From Pseudomonas sp. MWU16-30317 (GTDB lineage Bacteria; Pseudomonadota; Gammaproteobacteria; Pseudomonadales; Pseudomonadaceae): DNA of 64,000 nt. The notes under the pieces were generated by a model. That model did not search any database and had not been told where the DNA came from. It saw only the letters and a list, made by a program, of their open reading frames with translations. The DNA is taken from positions 1 to 64,000 of the forward strand of contig NZ_JAIWJA010000004.1 in NCBI RefSeq assembly GCF_020515695.1, written 5' to 3'. A program made the position numbers and the translations under genes. Shown in pieces: positions 18,846 to 28,203 of the stretch. How positions within the stretch are numbered: the stretch's first letter is position 1; each line of letters starts with the position of its first letter.

Positions 18846-20693
18846 ATGTTGATCGCGCCCCATCCGACCAATGAAGAAGCCCGCTTGCGCCTGCTGCGCA
18901 GCCTCGGGGTGCTGGATACGCCGCCGGAAGAAGACTTCGATCGCATTACCCGGGTTTGCGCCGAACTGCTGCAGGTGCCCATCACATTGGTGTCGCTGGT
19001 GGACGAGAATCGCCAGTGGTTCAAGTCCAAGATCGGCCTGAAGGTGTGCGAAACCTCGCGGGACGTGGCGTTCTGCGCCCACGCCCTGCATGTCCAGGAC
19101 ATCCTGCTGATCAAAGACGCCACCCAGGACCCGCGCTTCAGCGACAACCCGCTGGTGGTCGGTTCCCCGCATATCCGCTTTTATGCCGGGGTACCGCTGC
19201 GCAGTGACGACGGCCTGGTGCTGGGCACCTTGTGTGCGATCGACACCCGCCCTCGCGACCTGACGGCCAAGGCCCTGGCCGCGTTCAAGGACCTGGCCAG
19301 GGTGGTGGAACGCGACCTGTTGCACCGCAGCGCAGCCCTGGATATGCGCGCGGCCTGGGAGGGCGACCGCCAGGCCAAGGTGCTCAGCGAGGCGCGCTTC
19401 GCCCTGGTGTTCCAGCAGACGCCCAGCGGCAAGGCGATCGTCGATCTGCAGGGGCGCTTCAATGCAGTCAACCCCAAGCTGTGCGCCATCACTGGTTACT
19501 CGGAAGACGAGCTGCTCAAGCTCACCTTCGCCGCAATCACCCACCCGGACGACCTCGAAAAAGACCTGCTTCACGTGGCCGATCTATTGTTCGGCCGAAA
19601 CACCACCTATGCCATGGAAAAGCGCTATATCCGCCGTGATGGCTCACTGGTCTGGGTCGAGATCAACGTCTCGCTGGTGCGTACCGAGCAAGGCGAGCCT
19701 GACCACTTCATCGCGGTCATCCTCGACATCACCGATCGCAAACGTGGCGAAGAAGTCCTGCACAACTACCAGGAGGAGCTGGAAAGCAAGGTTGTCGAGC
19801 GCACCCGCGAACTCACCGCCAGCCGCGAAACCCTCCAGGCGATCGCCGATAACATGCCGATCCTGATCGCCCACGTCGACCGCGACCTGCGCTACCTGTT
19901 CAACAACGGCGTGTATCGCCAGGTATTCGGTATCGATCCGGCGACGCTGCGTGGCAAGTACGTCAAGGAGGTGCTGGATCCGGAACTGTTCAGCGAGCTG
20001 CTGCCGAACTTCCAGCGCGCCCTGGCCGGCGAGCGGGTGGTCCATGACGGCCTTATCTACAACCTTGAGCAGGGTCGAATCTGGACCGCGACCTACGTGC
20101 CAGATGTGCGCAACGGTGAAGTGGTGGGCTTTTACGTGATGTCGCAGGACGTCACCGACCGCACGCGCGTGGAGCGCAACCTGCGCGACAAGGCCATGCT
20201 CGACCCGCTCACTGAACTGCCCAATCGACGTGCCTTGCATGAGCACCTGGAGCACGCGATCGGCAACGCTGTCCGTTCGCCCGAACCGTTCGCGCTGTTC
20301 TTTCTCGATCTCGATGGCTTCAAGGCGGTTAACGACCAGCACGGCCACGACGCCGGTGACGAGCTGCTCAAGCAGGTCGCCACGCGCCTCGAGCAGACGG
20401 TGCGTAAAGGCGATTTCGTCTGCCGTCTGGCGGGCGACGAGTTCGTGGTGGTGGCCCACGGGGTGCCGAATCCGGAGATTGCCGGGCGCATCGCCGAAAA
20501 CCTGTGCGAGGCAATCGCGACACCTTTCGCGTTGAGCCTGGGCGCCGTGAAGATCGGCACCAGCCTGGGCATCGCCCTGAGCCCTCCAACCGGGGGCGTT
20601 GCCGCGGCATCCTTGCTCACCCAGGCCGATAACGCGATGTACGAAGCCAAGCGTCGGGGGCGCAATGGCTATCGGTTTGCCAGCGGGGATTAA
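18846..20693 (+). CDS. GAF-PAS-PAS-GGDEF diguanylate cyclase
   Basis: A 615-residue soluble protein that would make cyclic di-GMP in response to a signal. A GAF domain (about 25-165), a PAS/PAC domain (about 180-300), a short coiled coil, a second PAS (about 330-450) and a C-terminal GGDEF domain (about 455-615) can be followed. The active site reads AGDEF, an accepted variant, and RKGD lies five residues before it, a canonical product-inhibition I-site. There is no EAL domain. I prefer the ATG at 18846 (MLIAPHPTNEEA) to the upstream frame because GAF proteins of this type start that way. It is monocistronic. Confidence 0.9.
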   Translation: MLIAPHPTNEEARLRLLRSLGVLDTPPEEDFDRITRVCAELLQVPITLVSLVDENRQWFKSKIGLKVCETSRDVAFCAHALHVQDILLIKDATQDPRFSDNPLVVGSPHIRFYAGVPLRSDDGLVLGTLCAIDTRPRDLTAKALAAFKDLARVVERDLLHRSAALDMRAAWEGDRQAKVLSEARFALVFQQTPSGKAIVDLQGRFNAVNPKLCAITGYSEDELLKLTFAAITHPDDLEKDLLHVADLLFGRNTTYAMEKRYIRRDGSLVWVEINVSLVRTEQGEPDHFIAVILDITDRKRGEEVLHNYQEELESKVVERTRELTASRETLQAIADNMPILIAHVDRDLRYLFNNGVYRQVFGIDPATLRGKYVKEVLDPELFSELLPNFQRALAGERVVHDGLIYNLEQGRIWTATYVPDVRNGEVVGFYVMSQDVTDRTRVERNLRDKAMLDPLTELPNRRALHEHLEHAIGNAVRSPEPFALFFLDLDGFKAVNDQHGHDAGDELLKQVATRLEQTVRKGDFVCRLAGDEFVVVAHGVPNPEIAGRIAENLCEAIATPFALSLGAVKIGTSLGIALSPPTGGVAAASLLTQADNAMYEAKRRGRNGYRFASGD

Positions 20694-20826
20694 GGCGAGC
20701 CAGTGTAGTTTATTCATAGCGGCCATTCCCGTGACAAACGCCGAGCCTCTGCGTCGAGCTTTTCGCAACTTTATCGTGTCAGCCCCCTCGAACACTGGGC
20801 ACCCTTTATTCATCGAGGAGACTCCC

Positions 20827-21663
20827 ATGGCATCCGCCCCCCTGATTACCCTCAACGACGGCGTGAAGATCCCCCAGCTCGGCCTTGGCGTCTGGCAGCT
20901 CGACGACGATCAGGCTTATGCGTCGTCCACCGCCGCGCTCAAGGCGGGTTATCGGCACATCGACACCGCGAAAATCTACGGCAACGAAGCCGGCGTCGGC
21001 CGCGCGGTGGCTGAAAGCGGCCTGCCCCGCGAGCAGATCTTTATCACCACCAAGCTGTGGAACGAGGATCAGGGCTACGACAACACCCTGCGCGCCTTCG
21101 ACGCCAGCCTTGAGCGCCTGGGCCTCGAGACCCTGGACCTGTACCTGGTCCACTGGGCCATCCCGAAAAAAGGCACCTACCGCGACACCTGGAAGGCCTT
21201 TGTGCGGCTGCAGGAAGAAGGCCGCGTACGCTCGATCGGCGTGTCCAACTTCAATGTCGATCACCTGGAACACATCATCGAAGACACTGGCGTCACGCCC
21301 TCGGTGAACCAGATCGAGACTCACCCCGACTTCGCCCAGACCGACCTGCACGCCTGGTGCCGCGCCAAGGGCATCGTCAGTGAATCCTGGAGCCCGTTGG
21401 GTCAAGGCGGCGAGCTGCTCAAGCTGCCGCTGTTCGCCGACATCGCCAAGCGCCACGGCAAGACACCCGCCCACGTTGTTCTGCGCTGGCACTTGCAGCA
21501 TGGCCATGTGGTAATCCCGCGGTCGTCGAATGCCGAGCGCATCGCGGCCAATATCGACGTGTTCGATTTCGAGCTCAGCAGCGAAGAGCTCAAGGCCATC
21601 GACGGTATTCGCCAGACCGGCCGCCTGGGGCCTGATCCAGAAACCATCGAAATGGGCCTGTAA
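20827..21663 (+). CDS. Aldo/keto reductase
   Basis: A 278-residue NADPH-dependent (beta/alpha)8 reductase of the 2,5-diketo-gluconate reductase type. The catalytic tetrad is visible as Asp46, Tyr51, Lys76 and His109, in the contexts HIDTAKIYGNE, TTKLW and LVHW. The GVSNF motif and the C-terminal IPRSSNAERI cofactor loop are present. The ATG at 20827 is preceded by GAGGAG at 20815-20820, so the longer open frame upstream is not used. It is followed 77 bases later by an SDR-type reductase on the same strand, which may be co-transcribed. The exact aldehyde or ketone substrate cannot be told. Confidence 0.92.
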   Translation: MASAPLITLNDGVKIPQLGLGVWQLDDDQAYASSTAALKAGYRHIDTAKIYGNEAGVGRAVAESGLPREQIFITTKLWNEDQGYDNTLRAFDASLERLGLETLDLYLVHWAIPKKGTYRDTWKAFVRLQEEGRVRSIGVSNFNVDHLEHIIEDTGVTPSVNQIETHPDFAQTDLHAWCRAKGIVSESWSPLGQGGELLKLPLFADIAKRHGKTPAHVVLRWHLQHGHVVIPRSSNAERIAANIDVFDFELSSEELKAIDGIRQTGRLGPDPETIEMGL

Positions 21664-21740
21664 GCTTTATCCCCTTTTTTTGCACCCCGCGGCGCGGTGG
21701 GCCTGCAACGGCCACCCTCGTCGCCACGGAGGTTTTGTGT

Positions 21741-22802
21741 ATGTCTGAATCAGCATTGGTCGTCGGCGTCACCGGCATCGTCGGCAGCGCCATTTCCCGT
21801 TTGTTGCTCGATCGCGGCTGGCAGGTGGCCGGGCTTTCGCGCACGCCCACCGAGCAGCAAGGTGTGACCCCGGTGGTCGCCGACCTCAACGATCCCGAAG
21901 CCCTCAAATCCGCACTCAAGGGCCTGGCGCCGACTTACGTGTACCTGGCGACCTGGTCGCGCCAGGCTACCGAAGCCGAGAATATCCGCGTCAACGCCGC
22001 TCACATACGCAATGTGCTGGACGCCCTGGCGGTGGACGGCTCGGTGCGCCACGTAGCGCTGGTGACCGGTCTCAAGCACTACCTTGGCCCGTTCGAGGCC
22101 TACGGCAAAGGCGCCCTGCCGCAGACGCCGTTTCGCGAAGAACAGGGCCGCCTCGACGTCGAGAATTTCTACTACGCCCAGGAGGACGAAGTCTTCGCCG
22201 CGGCCGCGCGTGACGGTTTTACCTGGAGCGTGCATCGGCCCCACACCATCATCGGCGTGGCGGTAGGCAATGCCATGAACATGGCCACGACGCTGGCCGT
22301 GCATGCCTCGATCTGCAAGCACACCGGCCGGCCGTTCGTGTTCCCCGGATCTGCAGCGCAGTGGAACAGCCTGACCGACATGGCCGATGCCCGGCAGCTC
22401 GCCCGGCAACTGCTATGGGCGGCAACGACTCCGGCCGCCGCCAATCAGGCCTTCAACATCGTCAACGGCGACGTGTTCCGCTGGCAATGGATGTGGGGCC
22501 GGATCGCGCAGTGGTTCGATATTCACCCGGCGGCCCTGCCTAGCGAAACCCAACCGTTGGAGCAGCAGATGGCCAACGACGCCGAGGTGTGGAAGACCAT
22601 GGCCAGCCAGTACGGACTGCAGGAAGCGGATATCACTCGTTTGATCTCGCCTTGGCACACCGACGCCGACCTCGGCCGGCCGATCGAAGTGGTCACTGAC
22701 ATGTCCAAGAGCCGCAAGCTGGGCTTTCTGGATTACCAGGCCACCGATGATGCCTTCTTCGATGTCTTCACTCAGTTGCGTGAGGCGCGGTTGATTCCCT
22801 GA
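21741..22802 (+). CDS. SDR-family NAD-binding reductase, PRISE-like
   Basis: A 353-residue extended short-chain dehydrogenase with an N-terminal Rossmann motif, VVGVTGIVGSAI. The middle section (YLATWSRQATEAENIRVN, then VTGLKHYLGPFEAYG, and WSVHRPHTIIG) resembles the progesterone-5-beta-reductase/iridoid-synthase-like (PRISE) group of enone reductases found in many bacteria. The ATG at 21741 has GGAGG eight bases upstream. It probably reduces a small enone or aldehyde using NAD(P)H; the substrate is unknown. It lies just after the aldo/keto reductase and ends before a REP element. Confidence 0.82.
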   Translation: MSESALVVGVTGIVGSAISRLLLDRGWQVAGLSRTPTEQQGVTPVVADLNDPEALKSALKGLAPTYVYLATWSRQATEAENIRVNAAHIRNVLDALAVDGSVRHVALVTGLKHYLGPFEAYGKGALPQTPFREEQGRLDVENFYYAQEDEVFAAAARDGFTWSVHRPHTIIGVAVGNAMNMATTLAVHASICKHTGRPFVFPGSAAQWNSLTDMADARQLARQLLWAATTPAAANQAFNIVNGDVFRWQWMWGRIAQWFDIHPAALPSETQPLEQQMANDAEVWKTMASQYGLQEADITRLISPWHTDADLGRPIEVVTDMSKSRKLGFLDYQATDDAFFDVFTQLREARLIP

Positions 22803-22809
22803 CCCACTG

Positions 22810-22879
22810 TGTCGCGAGGGCGCTTGCCCCGATGGCGCCGGCAGGAGTGCCGACTTCGGGGGCAAGGCCCCGCGCTACA
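22810..22879. repeat. REP-type inverted element
   Basis: GTCGCGAGGGCGCTTGCCCC on the left and GGGGGCAAGGCCCCGCGCTAC on the right form an imperfect inverted pair of the same family as 17647-17735, between two convergent genes. Confidence 0.75.
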
Positions 22880-22888
22880 AGGGTGACC

Positions 22889-23260
22889 TTACAACGCGTG
22901 GACGCGCACATCGGTGATGCCCATCACCGCAGCCTGGGCCAGCACCTGCTCGGCGCTGGCTTCGGCGTTGGGCATCAACAGGCTGTTCTCGCCGTCACCA
23001 AAATGCAGCATCAACAGATGCAAGGCCGCCTCCGCTGTGGTCATCGAGGTCGCCTCCCATTGCACGTCGTGGTGATGGGGCTCGTGCTTGAGCAGGTAGT
23101 CGATACGCAACACCCGCACCGCTTCGCTGCTGATCGGCTGCTTCTCGCCGGTACGCTCGGCGCTGTCTGCCGGACCGATCACCGGGTACAGGTCGTCTGC
23201 CAGCGGCACTGCCGAATCGGCTGACTGGATACCGCTTTTGTAGTGGGGATTGATGTCCAT
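22889..23260 (-). CDS. Conserved hypothetical protein, Pseudomonas type
   Basis: A 123-residue soluble acidic protein that I do not recognise. I chose the ATG at 23260 (MDINPHYKS) because GAGGTG lies close upstream; the frame could extend to 23284. The N-terminal half is polar and rich in Ser/Asp. The C-terminal half has a helical stretch (TTAEAALHLLMLHFG) and a strand-turn segment ending ITDVRVHAL. There is no signal peptide, membrane segment or cysteine pair. It is divergent from a small helical protein at 23494. Confidence 0.6.
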   Translation of the reverse strand: MDINPHYKSGIQSADSAVPLADDLYPVIGPADSAERTGEKQPISSEAVRVLRIDYLLKHEPHHHDVQWEATSMTTAEAALHLLMLHFGDGENSLLMPNAEASAEQVLAQAAVMGITDVRVHAL

Positions 23261-23493
23261 ACACACCTCGCTTGCCGGCCGCACGTATCGGGCCTGTTCG
23301 CTTTGGAGCCAGCCGAATCGTCAGGGTGCCCGGCAATGGGATGAGTGGTCATGGGGGAACCGTCGAGCAGACCGATGGAATCCTCGCGCCGCCAGCCAGT
23401 CACAGCTGTCATGCAACCTGCAGTCGCCGCTGCTTGATGGCACACGGCGCTGGCAGGCATTGCATGTATTCAATCACTGCATCAGAGGTAGAC

Positions 23494-23742
23494 ATGACCA
23501 TTGATAAAGAGCTTGAGAAAGAAGTGCTCACTCGACTCCTGCACGCTCATCCACAAGGCCTGGGCAAGGAGATCCTCGACAATTATCGCGGCGAGACGGC
23601 GGTGTTCGAAACCCTCGACGCCCTGCAGAACCGCGGTCTGATCCAGCACGGGCATGTCAGCGCTAAGGAAAGCGGCGCGCCAACGGTCAACTATCCCATC
23701 AAGCTCTCGGCGGCGGGGGTCAATGCCGCGCAGACGATGTAG
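23494..23742 (+). CDS. Small winged-helix-like hypothetical protein
   Basis: An 82-residue protein starting at the ATG at 23494, with AGAGG ten bases upstream. The pattern of helices (LEKEVLTRLL, GKEILDNY, VFETLDALQNRGLI) followed by a hairpin (HGHVSAKES...VNYPIKLSAAG) suggests a winged helix similar to transcriptional regulators. No catalytic or metal-binding residues stand out. Function unknown. Confidence 0.6.
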   Translation: MTIDKELEKEVLTRLLHAHPQGLGKEILDNYRGETAVFETLDALQNRGLIQHGHVSAKESGAPTVNYPIKLSAAGVNAAQTM

Positions 23743-23926
23743 TCAAGGGTGCCCGGCCCCTGCGCCGGGCACCATAGCGCCCCCTCGCTACCTGAAGTTT
23801 TCGCCCTCAGCCGCGCAACAAACCGCCTTTAACCCCGCAACATGAAATTTCTCTCAGCTTTGTCTCTTAACTCTTTGTTACCGCTAATATTCAAAGCTCG
23901 AAATAATGCTTATGGAAGGTTTCTCC

Positions 23927-25159
23927 ATGCACCGGCGCCGATTGCTGACTTTCCTGCTTGCGGGTGTCACCCTGCCCGCTCCTTTTCTTGCCCAGGCCGC
24001 GCAAACCGTGTTGGCGGCCCGCGGCTGGCGACACGACGGCAAGATGCGCCTGGTGCTGGACCTCAGCGGCGACGTGCGCTATCAAACTTTCGACCTGGAT
24101 GCCCCGCCGCGGATGATCATCGATCTGCATGGCACCCGCCTGGCCAAGGCGCTCAACGATGCCTCGCTGGTCGGTGCGCCCCTCAAGGCCATCCGCAGCA
24201 GCGACCGCGGTAACGGCGATACGCGGCTGGTGCTGGAGTTCGTCGAGCCGGTGGACAGCAGCAGCTTTGTGCTGCCGCCTTCCGGCGAAGCGGGCCACCG
24301 CCTGGTGCTGGACTTCAAGCCCAAGTCCGCGCCGGCTACCGTCGCGGCCGTGACCGAGCCGGCCGCCCCAGCCGTGGTCGCGCAGACCACGCAGCCCGAG
24401 ATCAACCGCCGGCCCGGCCAGCGGGACATCATCGTGGTGGTCGACGCCGGCCATGGCGGCAAGGACCCCGGCGCGCTAGGGGCCAACGGCGAGCAGGAAA
24501 AACACGTAGCGCTGTCGATCGCGCAGATGCTGGCCGCGCGCATCAACCGTCAGAAAGGCTACAAGGCCCGCCTGGTGCGCAACGACGATATCTTCATCCC
24601 GCTGCGCAAGCGCGTCGACGTGGCCCGCAAATACAACGCCGACATGTTCGTGTCGGTGCATGCCGACGCCGCGCCACGCCGCACCGCCTCGGGTGCTTCG
24701 GTGTTCGCGTTGTCGGAACACGGCGCTACCTCGACCATGGCGCGCTGGATGGCCGACCAGGAGAACAGCGCCGATCTGATCGGCAGCAAACAGCTGCTCA
24801 ATCTCAAGGACAAGGACCCGATGGTCGCCAACGTGATCCTCGACATGTCGCTCAACTCCACCATCAGCGCCAGCCTCGACCTGGGCGGCATCGTGCTCGA
24901 CAGCGTCGGCAAGGTCGCCGGGGTGCATGGCGAGCGCGTCGAGCAGGCAGGCTTTGCGGTGCTCAAATCGCCGGACATCCCTTCGATTCTGGTAGAGACC
25001 GGCTTTATCTCCAATGCCCGCGACTGCCAACGGCTGATGGACATGCGCCACCGGCAGAGCGTCGCCACGGCGATCTTCGACGGCGTGAGCGGCTACTTCG
25101 GGCGCAATCCGCCGGCCGGTACCTACCTGGCCGAGGCCAAGGGCAATAGTCTGGCCTGA
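23927..25159 (+). CDS. N-acetylmuramoyl-L-alanine amidase, AmiC type
   Basis: A 410-residue periplasmic zinc amidase that removes stem peptides from septal peptidoglycan during daughter-cell separation. The N-terminus MHRRRLLTFLLAG has tandem arginines before a hydrophobic core, as in Tat-exported AmiC. An AMIN domain (about 26-130) targets it to the division site. A Pro/Ala linker leads to the Amidase_3 domain (about 168-395), with zinc ligands in DAGHGGKDPGA, in the Glu of GEQEKH and in SVHADA, and the catalytic Glu in VETGF. I prefer the ATG at 23927, with GGAAGG seven bases upstream, over 23906. The gene is monocistronic. Confidence 0.92.
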   Translation: MHRRRLLTFLLAGVTLPAPFLAQAAQTVLAARGWRHDGKMRLVLDLSGDVRYQTFDLDAPPRMIIDLHGTRLAKALNDASLVGAPLKAIRSSDRGNGDTRLVLEFVEPVDSSSFVLPPSGEAGHRLVLDFKPKSAPATVAAVTEPAAPAVVAQTTQPEINRRPGQRDIIVVVDAGHGGKDPGALGANGEQEKHVALSIAQMLAARINRQKGYKARLVRNDDIFIPLRKRVDVARKYNADMFVSVHADAAPRRTASGASVFALSEHGATSTMARWMADQENSADLIGSKQLLNLKDKDPMVANVILDMSLNSTISASLDLGGIVLDSVGKVAGVHGERVEQAGFAVLKSPDIPSILVETGFISNARDCQRLMDMRHRQSVATAIFDGVSGYFGRNPPAGTYLAEAKGNSLA

Positions 25160-25264
25160 GGTTCGACGATAGCCGCACCGGCCTCTTCGCCGCCGAACAG
25201 ATCGAGCCGCGAGGAGGTGCTCGAACATACCGTATTTCTTCGAACCAACGCCGCGCCCCTCATG

Positions 25265-25333
25265 TCTACCGATTTATACCGGCCGAGCACACGGTATAAA
25301 CGCTTTGGCGCGCTGCACGTTTACCGATTGATA
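25265..25333. promoter_or_regulatory. Inverted and direct repeats upstream of the HIBCH-like gene
   Basis: TTTATACCG (25273-25281) and CGGTATAAA (25292-25300) form a perfect nine-base inverted repeat with a ten-base spacer. TCTACCGATTTATA (25265-25278) recurs as TTTACCGATTGATA near 25320. They lie 70-138 bases before the start at 25403 and look like a regulator-binding region; the regulator is unknown. Confidence 0.45.
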
Positions 25334-25402
25334 GGGGCAAAAATACCCTGTTAGCATCGATAGCCACCGCGCAGCCATCCAATAACGAACAGGGAGTCAG
25401 TC

Positions 25403-26494
25403 ATGACGGCACCGGTTTCATCGCTTCTGGGTAATGCCCCCAGCCTGCTGGACGCGCAAGTGACCAGTGAGGTGCGCAATCATATCGGCTATCTGACGCT
25501 CAATCGGCCGCAGGGGCTCAACACCCTGACGTTGGCGATGGTGCGCAGTCTGCAGGGCATTCTCGACGCATGGGCCCTCGATAGTCATATTCAGGCGGTG
25601 GTGCTCCGGGGCTCAGGCGACAAGGCGTTCTGCGCTGGCGGCGACATCCGTGCGCTGTACGACAGCCACCTGCAGGGCGACACCCAGCACGTGAGTTTTT
25701 TCCAGGAAGAATACGCCCTCGACCTGACCCTGCATCACTATCGCAAACCGGTGCTGTGCGTGATGCATGGCTACACCTTGGGGGGTGGCATGGGCCTGGC
25801 CCAAGGGTGCGATCTGCGCATCGTCACCGACAGCAGTCGGCTGGGCATGCCAGAGGTCGCCATAGGCTACTTCCCGGATGTGGGCGCCAGTTATTTCCTG
25901 CCGCGTATCTGCGGCGAGCTGGGCATCTATCTGGGCGTCACCGGCGTGCAGATCGAAGCTGCGGACGCCTTGTACTGCGGGCTGGCCGACTGGTACTTGC
26001 CGCAGCATCAACTGGAAATGCTGGAGGACCGACTGGACCGCATCAGTTGGTCCGACATGCCGCTCAAGGACCTGCAGAACGTGCTGAGCAAGCTCGGCGT
26101 GCAAACTCTGCCCGATGCGCCACTGGATCGTCTGCGGCCCGCCATCGACCACTTCTTTTCGCAGCCGAATGTCGGCAGCATGATCGAGCAGCTGCATCAA
26201 GTGACGGTTGCCAATAGCCACAAATGGGCCGATGGCATCGCCTCGCTGATGGAAACTCGCTCCCCTTTGGCGATGGCGGTGACCCTGGAGATGCTGCGCC
26301 GCGGGCGCGGGCTGTCGATCGAGGGCTGCTTCGATATGGAGCAGCACCTGGGCCAGCAGTGGTTTGACCACGGCGACCTGGTCGAAGGGATTCGCGCGCT
26401 GCTGGTGGACAAGGACAAGCTGCCGAGGTGGCGTCATCGGGGGATGGCGGAGCTGAAGGCGGATCAGGTGCAGCGTTTTTTTGCGGGGTTGTGA
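25403..26494 (+). CDS. Enoyl-CoA hydratase/isomerase family, 3-hydroxyisobutyryl-CoA hydrolase-like
   Basis: A 363-residue crotonase-fold enzyme. The length and the motifs KAFCAGGDIRALYD, GGGMGLA and MPEVAIGYFPDVGASYFL match the 3-hydroxyisobutyryl-CoA hydrolase (HIBCH) branch, which acts in valine breakdown, better than plain enoyl-CoA hydratases, which are about 260 residues long. The oxyanion-hole glycines are in AGGDI and GGG. The ATG at 25403 follows AGGGAGT. The CoA-transferase genes downstream face it on the other strand, so they are not co-transcribed. Confidence 0.82.
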   Translation: MTAPVSSLLGNAPSLLDAQVTSEVRNHIGYLTLNRPQGLNTLTLAMVRSLQGILDAWALDSHIQAVVLRGSGDKAFCAGGDIRALYDSHLQGDTQHVSFFQEEYALDLTLHHYRKPVLCVMHGYTLGGGMGLAQGCDLRIVTDSSRLGMPEVAIGYFPDVGASYFLPRICGELGIYLGVTGVQIEAADALYCGLADWYLPQHQLEMLEDRLDRISWSDMPLKDLQNVLSKLGVQTLPDAPLDRLRPAIDHFFSQPNVGSMIEQLHQVTVANSHKWADGIASLMETRSPLAMAVTLEMLRRGRGLSIEGCFDMEQHLGQQWFDHGDLVEGIRALLVDKDKLPRWRHRGMAELKADQVQRFFAGL

Positions 26495-26582
26495 CCGCCG
26501 CGCAACACCGCAGCGACCGCTTCGTGGACCGAGCCCAGTCCCATAGGGAGTAATGCGGGCCCACGCAGCGGCGTTTTTGCGG

Positions 26583-27224
26583 TTACTTGATCAACGGCAC
26601 GCCACTGAGTTCTTGTAGCGCTTCAAAGCTGATATCCGCGACGATCTCGCGCACCTTCAGGCCATCCGAGGTCACGTCCAGAATCGCCAGATCGGTATAG
26701 ATACGACTCACGCAGCTGATTCCGGTCAGGGGATAGGTACACTCGGGCACCAGCTTGCTTTCGCCGGTCTTGGTCAGGTGGTCCATCATCACGAACACCT
26801 GGCGCGCGCCGGTGGCCAGGTCCATCGCCCCGCCCACTGCCGGGATCGAGCCTTCGGCACCGGTGTGCCAGTTGGCCAGATCACCTTTGACCGACACCTG
26901 AAAAGCGCCCAGCACGGCGATGTCGATATGGCCGCCGCGCATCATCGAGAACGAGTCGGCGTGGTGGAAAAACGCACCTCCGGTCAGCAGCGTCACGTGC
27001 TGTTTGCCGGCGTTGATCAGGTCGTCGTCCTCTTGCCCTTCGGCCGGGCTGGGGCCCATGCCCAGCACGCCGTTTTCACTGTGCAGGAACACTTCCTTGT
27101 CGCCCAGGTAGTTGGCCACCAGCGTCGGTACACCGATACCGAGGTTGACGTAGGCGCCTTCAAGGATGTCTTCGGCCACTCGCTGGGCCATTTCGTTACG
27201 CGAGAGTTTCTTGGTGACAGTCAT
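26583..27224 (-). CDS. 3-oxoacid CoA-transferase subunit B
   Basis: A 213-residue beta subunit that, with subunit A, moves CoA between succinyl-CoA or acetyl-CoA and a 3-oxoacid such as acetoacetate. The catalytic glutamate sits in the motif HSENGVLGMGP, and the family glycine-rich LGIGVPTLVANYL and SIPAVGGAMDLATGA segments are present. It starts eight bases after subunit A ends, so the pair is one operon. It would serve ketone-body or adipate-type catabolism. Confidence 0.92.
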   Translation of the reverse strand: MTVTKKLSRNEMAQRVAEDILEGAYVNLGIGVPTLVANYLGDKEVFLHSENGVLGMGPSPAEGQEDDDLINAGKQHVTLLTGGAFFHHADSFSMMRGGHIDIAVLGAFQVSVKGDLANWHTGAEGSIPAVGGAMDLATGARQVFVMMDHLTKTGESKLVPECTYPLTGISCVSRIYTDLAILDVTSDGLKVREIVADISFEALQELSGVPLIK

Positions 27225-27232
27225 GGCAGGCC

Positions 27233-27928
27233 TCAGACAGCGTTGGCGGACGAAGAAGTGGGGTAGCTCTGCACCGCTACCACACGCTGGACAAAGATGC
27301 CCGGAGTGATGATGTGCTCCGGATCCAGCTCACCCAGTTCGACGATTTCGTTGACCTGGGCGATCGCGGTCTTCGCCGCCATGGCCATGATCGGGCCGAA
27401 ATTGCGTGCTGCCTTGCGGTACACCAGGTTGCCCCAACGGTCGCCCTTGTAGGCCTTGATCAGCGCCACATCGGCGTGCAACGGCATTTCCAGCACATAG
27501 TTGCGACCATCGATCACGCGGGTCTCCTTGCCTTCAGCCAGCAGGGTGCCGAAGCCGGTGGGCGAAAAGAACGCACCAATGCCCGAACCGGCGGCGCGGA
27601 TGCGCTCGGCCAGGTTGCCCTGCGGCACGACTTCGAGTTCTACCTTGCCGGCACGGTACAGTTCGTCGAAGACATAGGAGTCGGATTGGCGCGGGAACGA
27701 GCAGATGACCTTGCGTACGCTGCCGGCCTTGAGCAGCGCGGCCAGCCCCAGGTCGCCGTTGCCGGCATTGTTGCTGATGATGGTCAAGTCGCGCGCGCCG
27801 CTGGCGATGACGCCATCGACCAGCTCCGAAGGCATCCCGGCGGTGCCGAAGCCACCCACCATGATGACCGAACCGTCGGCGATCCCTTCCACCGCGGCAG
27901 CGACGGACTCAAAGGTTTTATTGATCAA
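27233..27928 (-). CDS. 3-oxoacid CoA-transferase subunit A
   Basis: A 231-residue alpha subunit with the family's glycine-rich N-terminal motif GSVIMVGGFGTAGMPSELV, the NNAGNGDLG loop and GIGAFFSPTGFGT. It forms the catalytic heterodimer with subunit B, which follows eight bases later. The AGGAGCTCGCTTTG stretch before the ATG at 27928 is a good ribosome site. No regulator lies next to it, and FecR is the next gene upstream, on the same strand 275 bases away. Confidence 0.92.
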   Translation of the reverse strand: MINKTFESVAAAVEGIADGSVIMVGGFGTAGMPSELVDGVIASGARDLTIISNNAGNGDLGLAALLKAGSVRKVICSFPRQSDSYVFDELYRAGKVELEVVPQGNLAERIRAAGSGIGAFFSPTGFGTLLAEGKETRVIDGRNYVLEMPLHADVALIKAYKGDRWGNLVYRKAARNFGPIMAMAAKTAIAQVNEIVELGELDPEHIITPGIFVQRVVAVQSYPTSSSANAV

Positions 27929-28203
27929 AGCGAGCTCCTGGTTTTCCTGGAGTATGAATGGATCGAGGCGCAGGCCATGAACAAGACTCGGCCACGTCTT
28001 CAGCTCTTGTTATCAGCGTAGCCGAGCGGGTGTCGGCAGCGACGGCAGGCGGCCGGGTGGGCGCGCTTGTCGTCTTGCCCCATAGCGTGCCGCAAGTTGA
28101 GGCCGGAGGAAAATATCTACGGCGAAATCGGTGCGATTATCGGACCGCCGTTCGCTGACCGGCGGGTAGTCAAGCGAGCGCGCAGTGCAGGTGCTAACCG
28201 CTA

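Noticed and set aside
18567..19574. Minus-strand frame opposite the diguanylate cyclase
   Set aside because: Antisense; the plus-strand product has clear GAF, PAS and GGDEF motifs.
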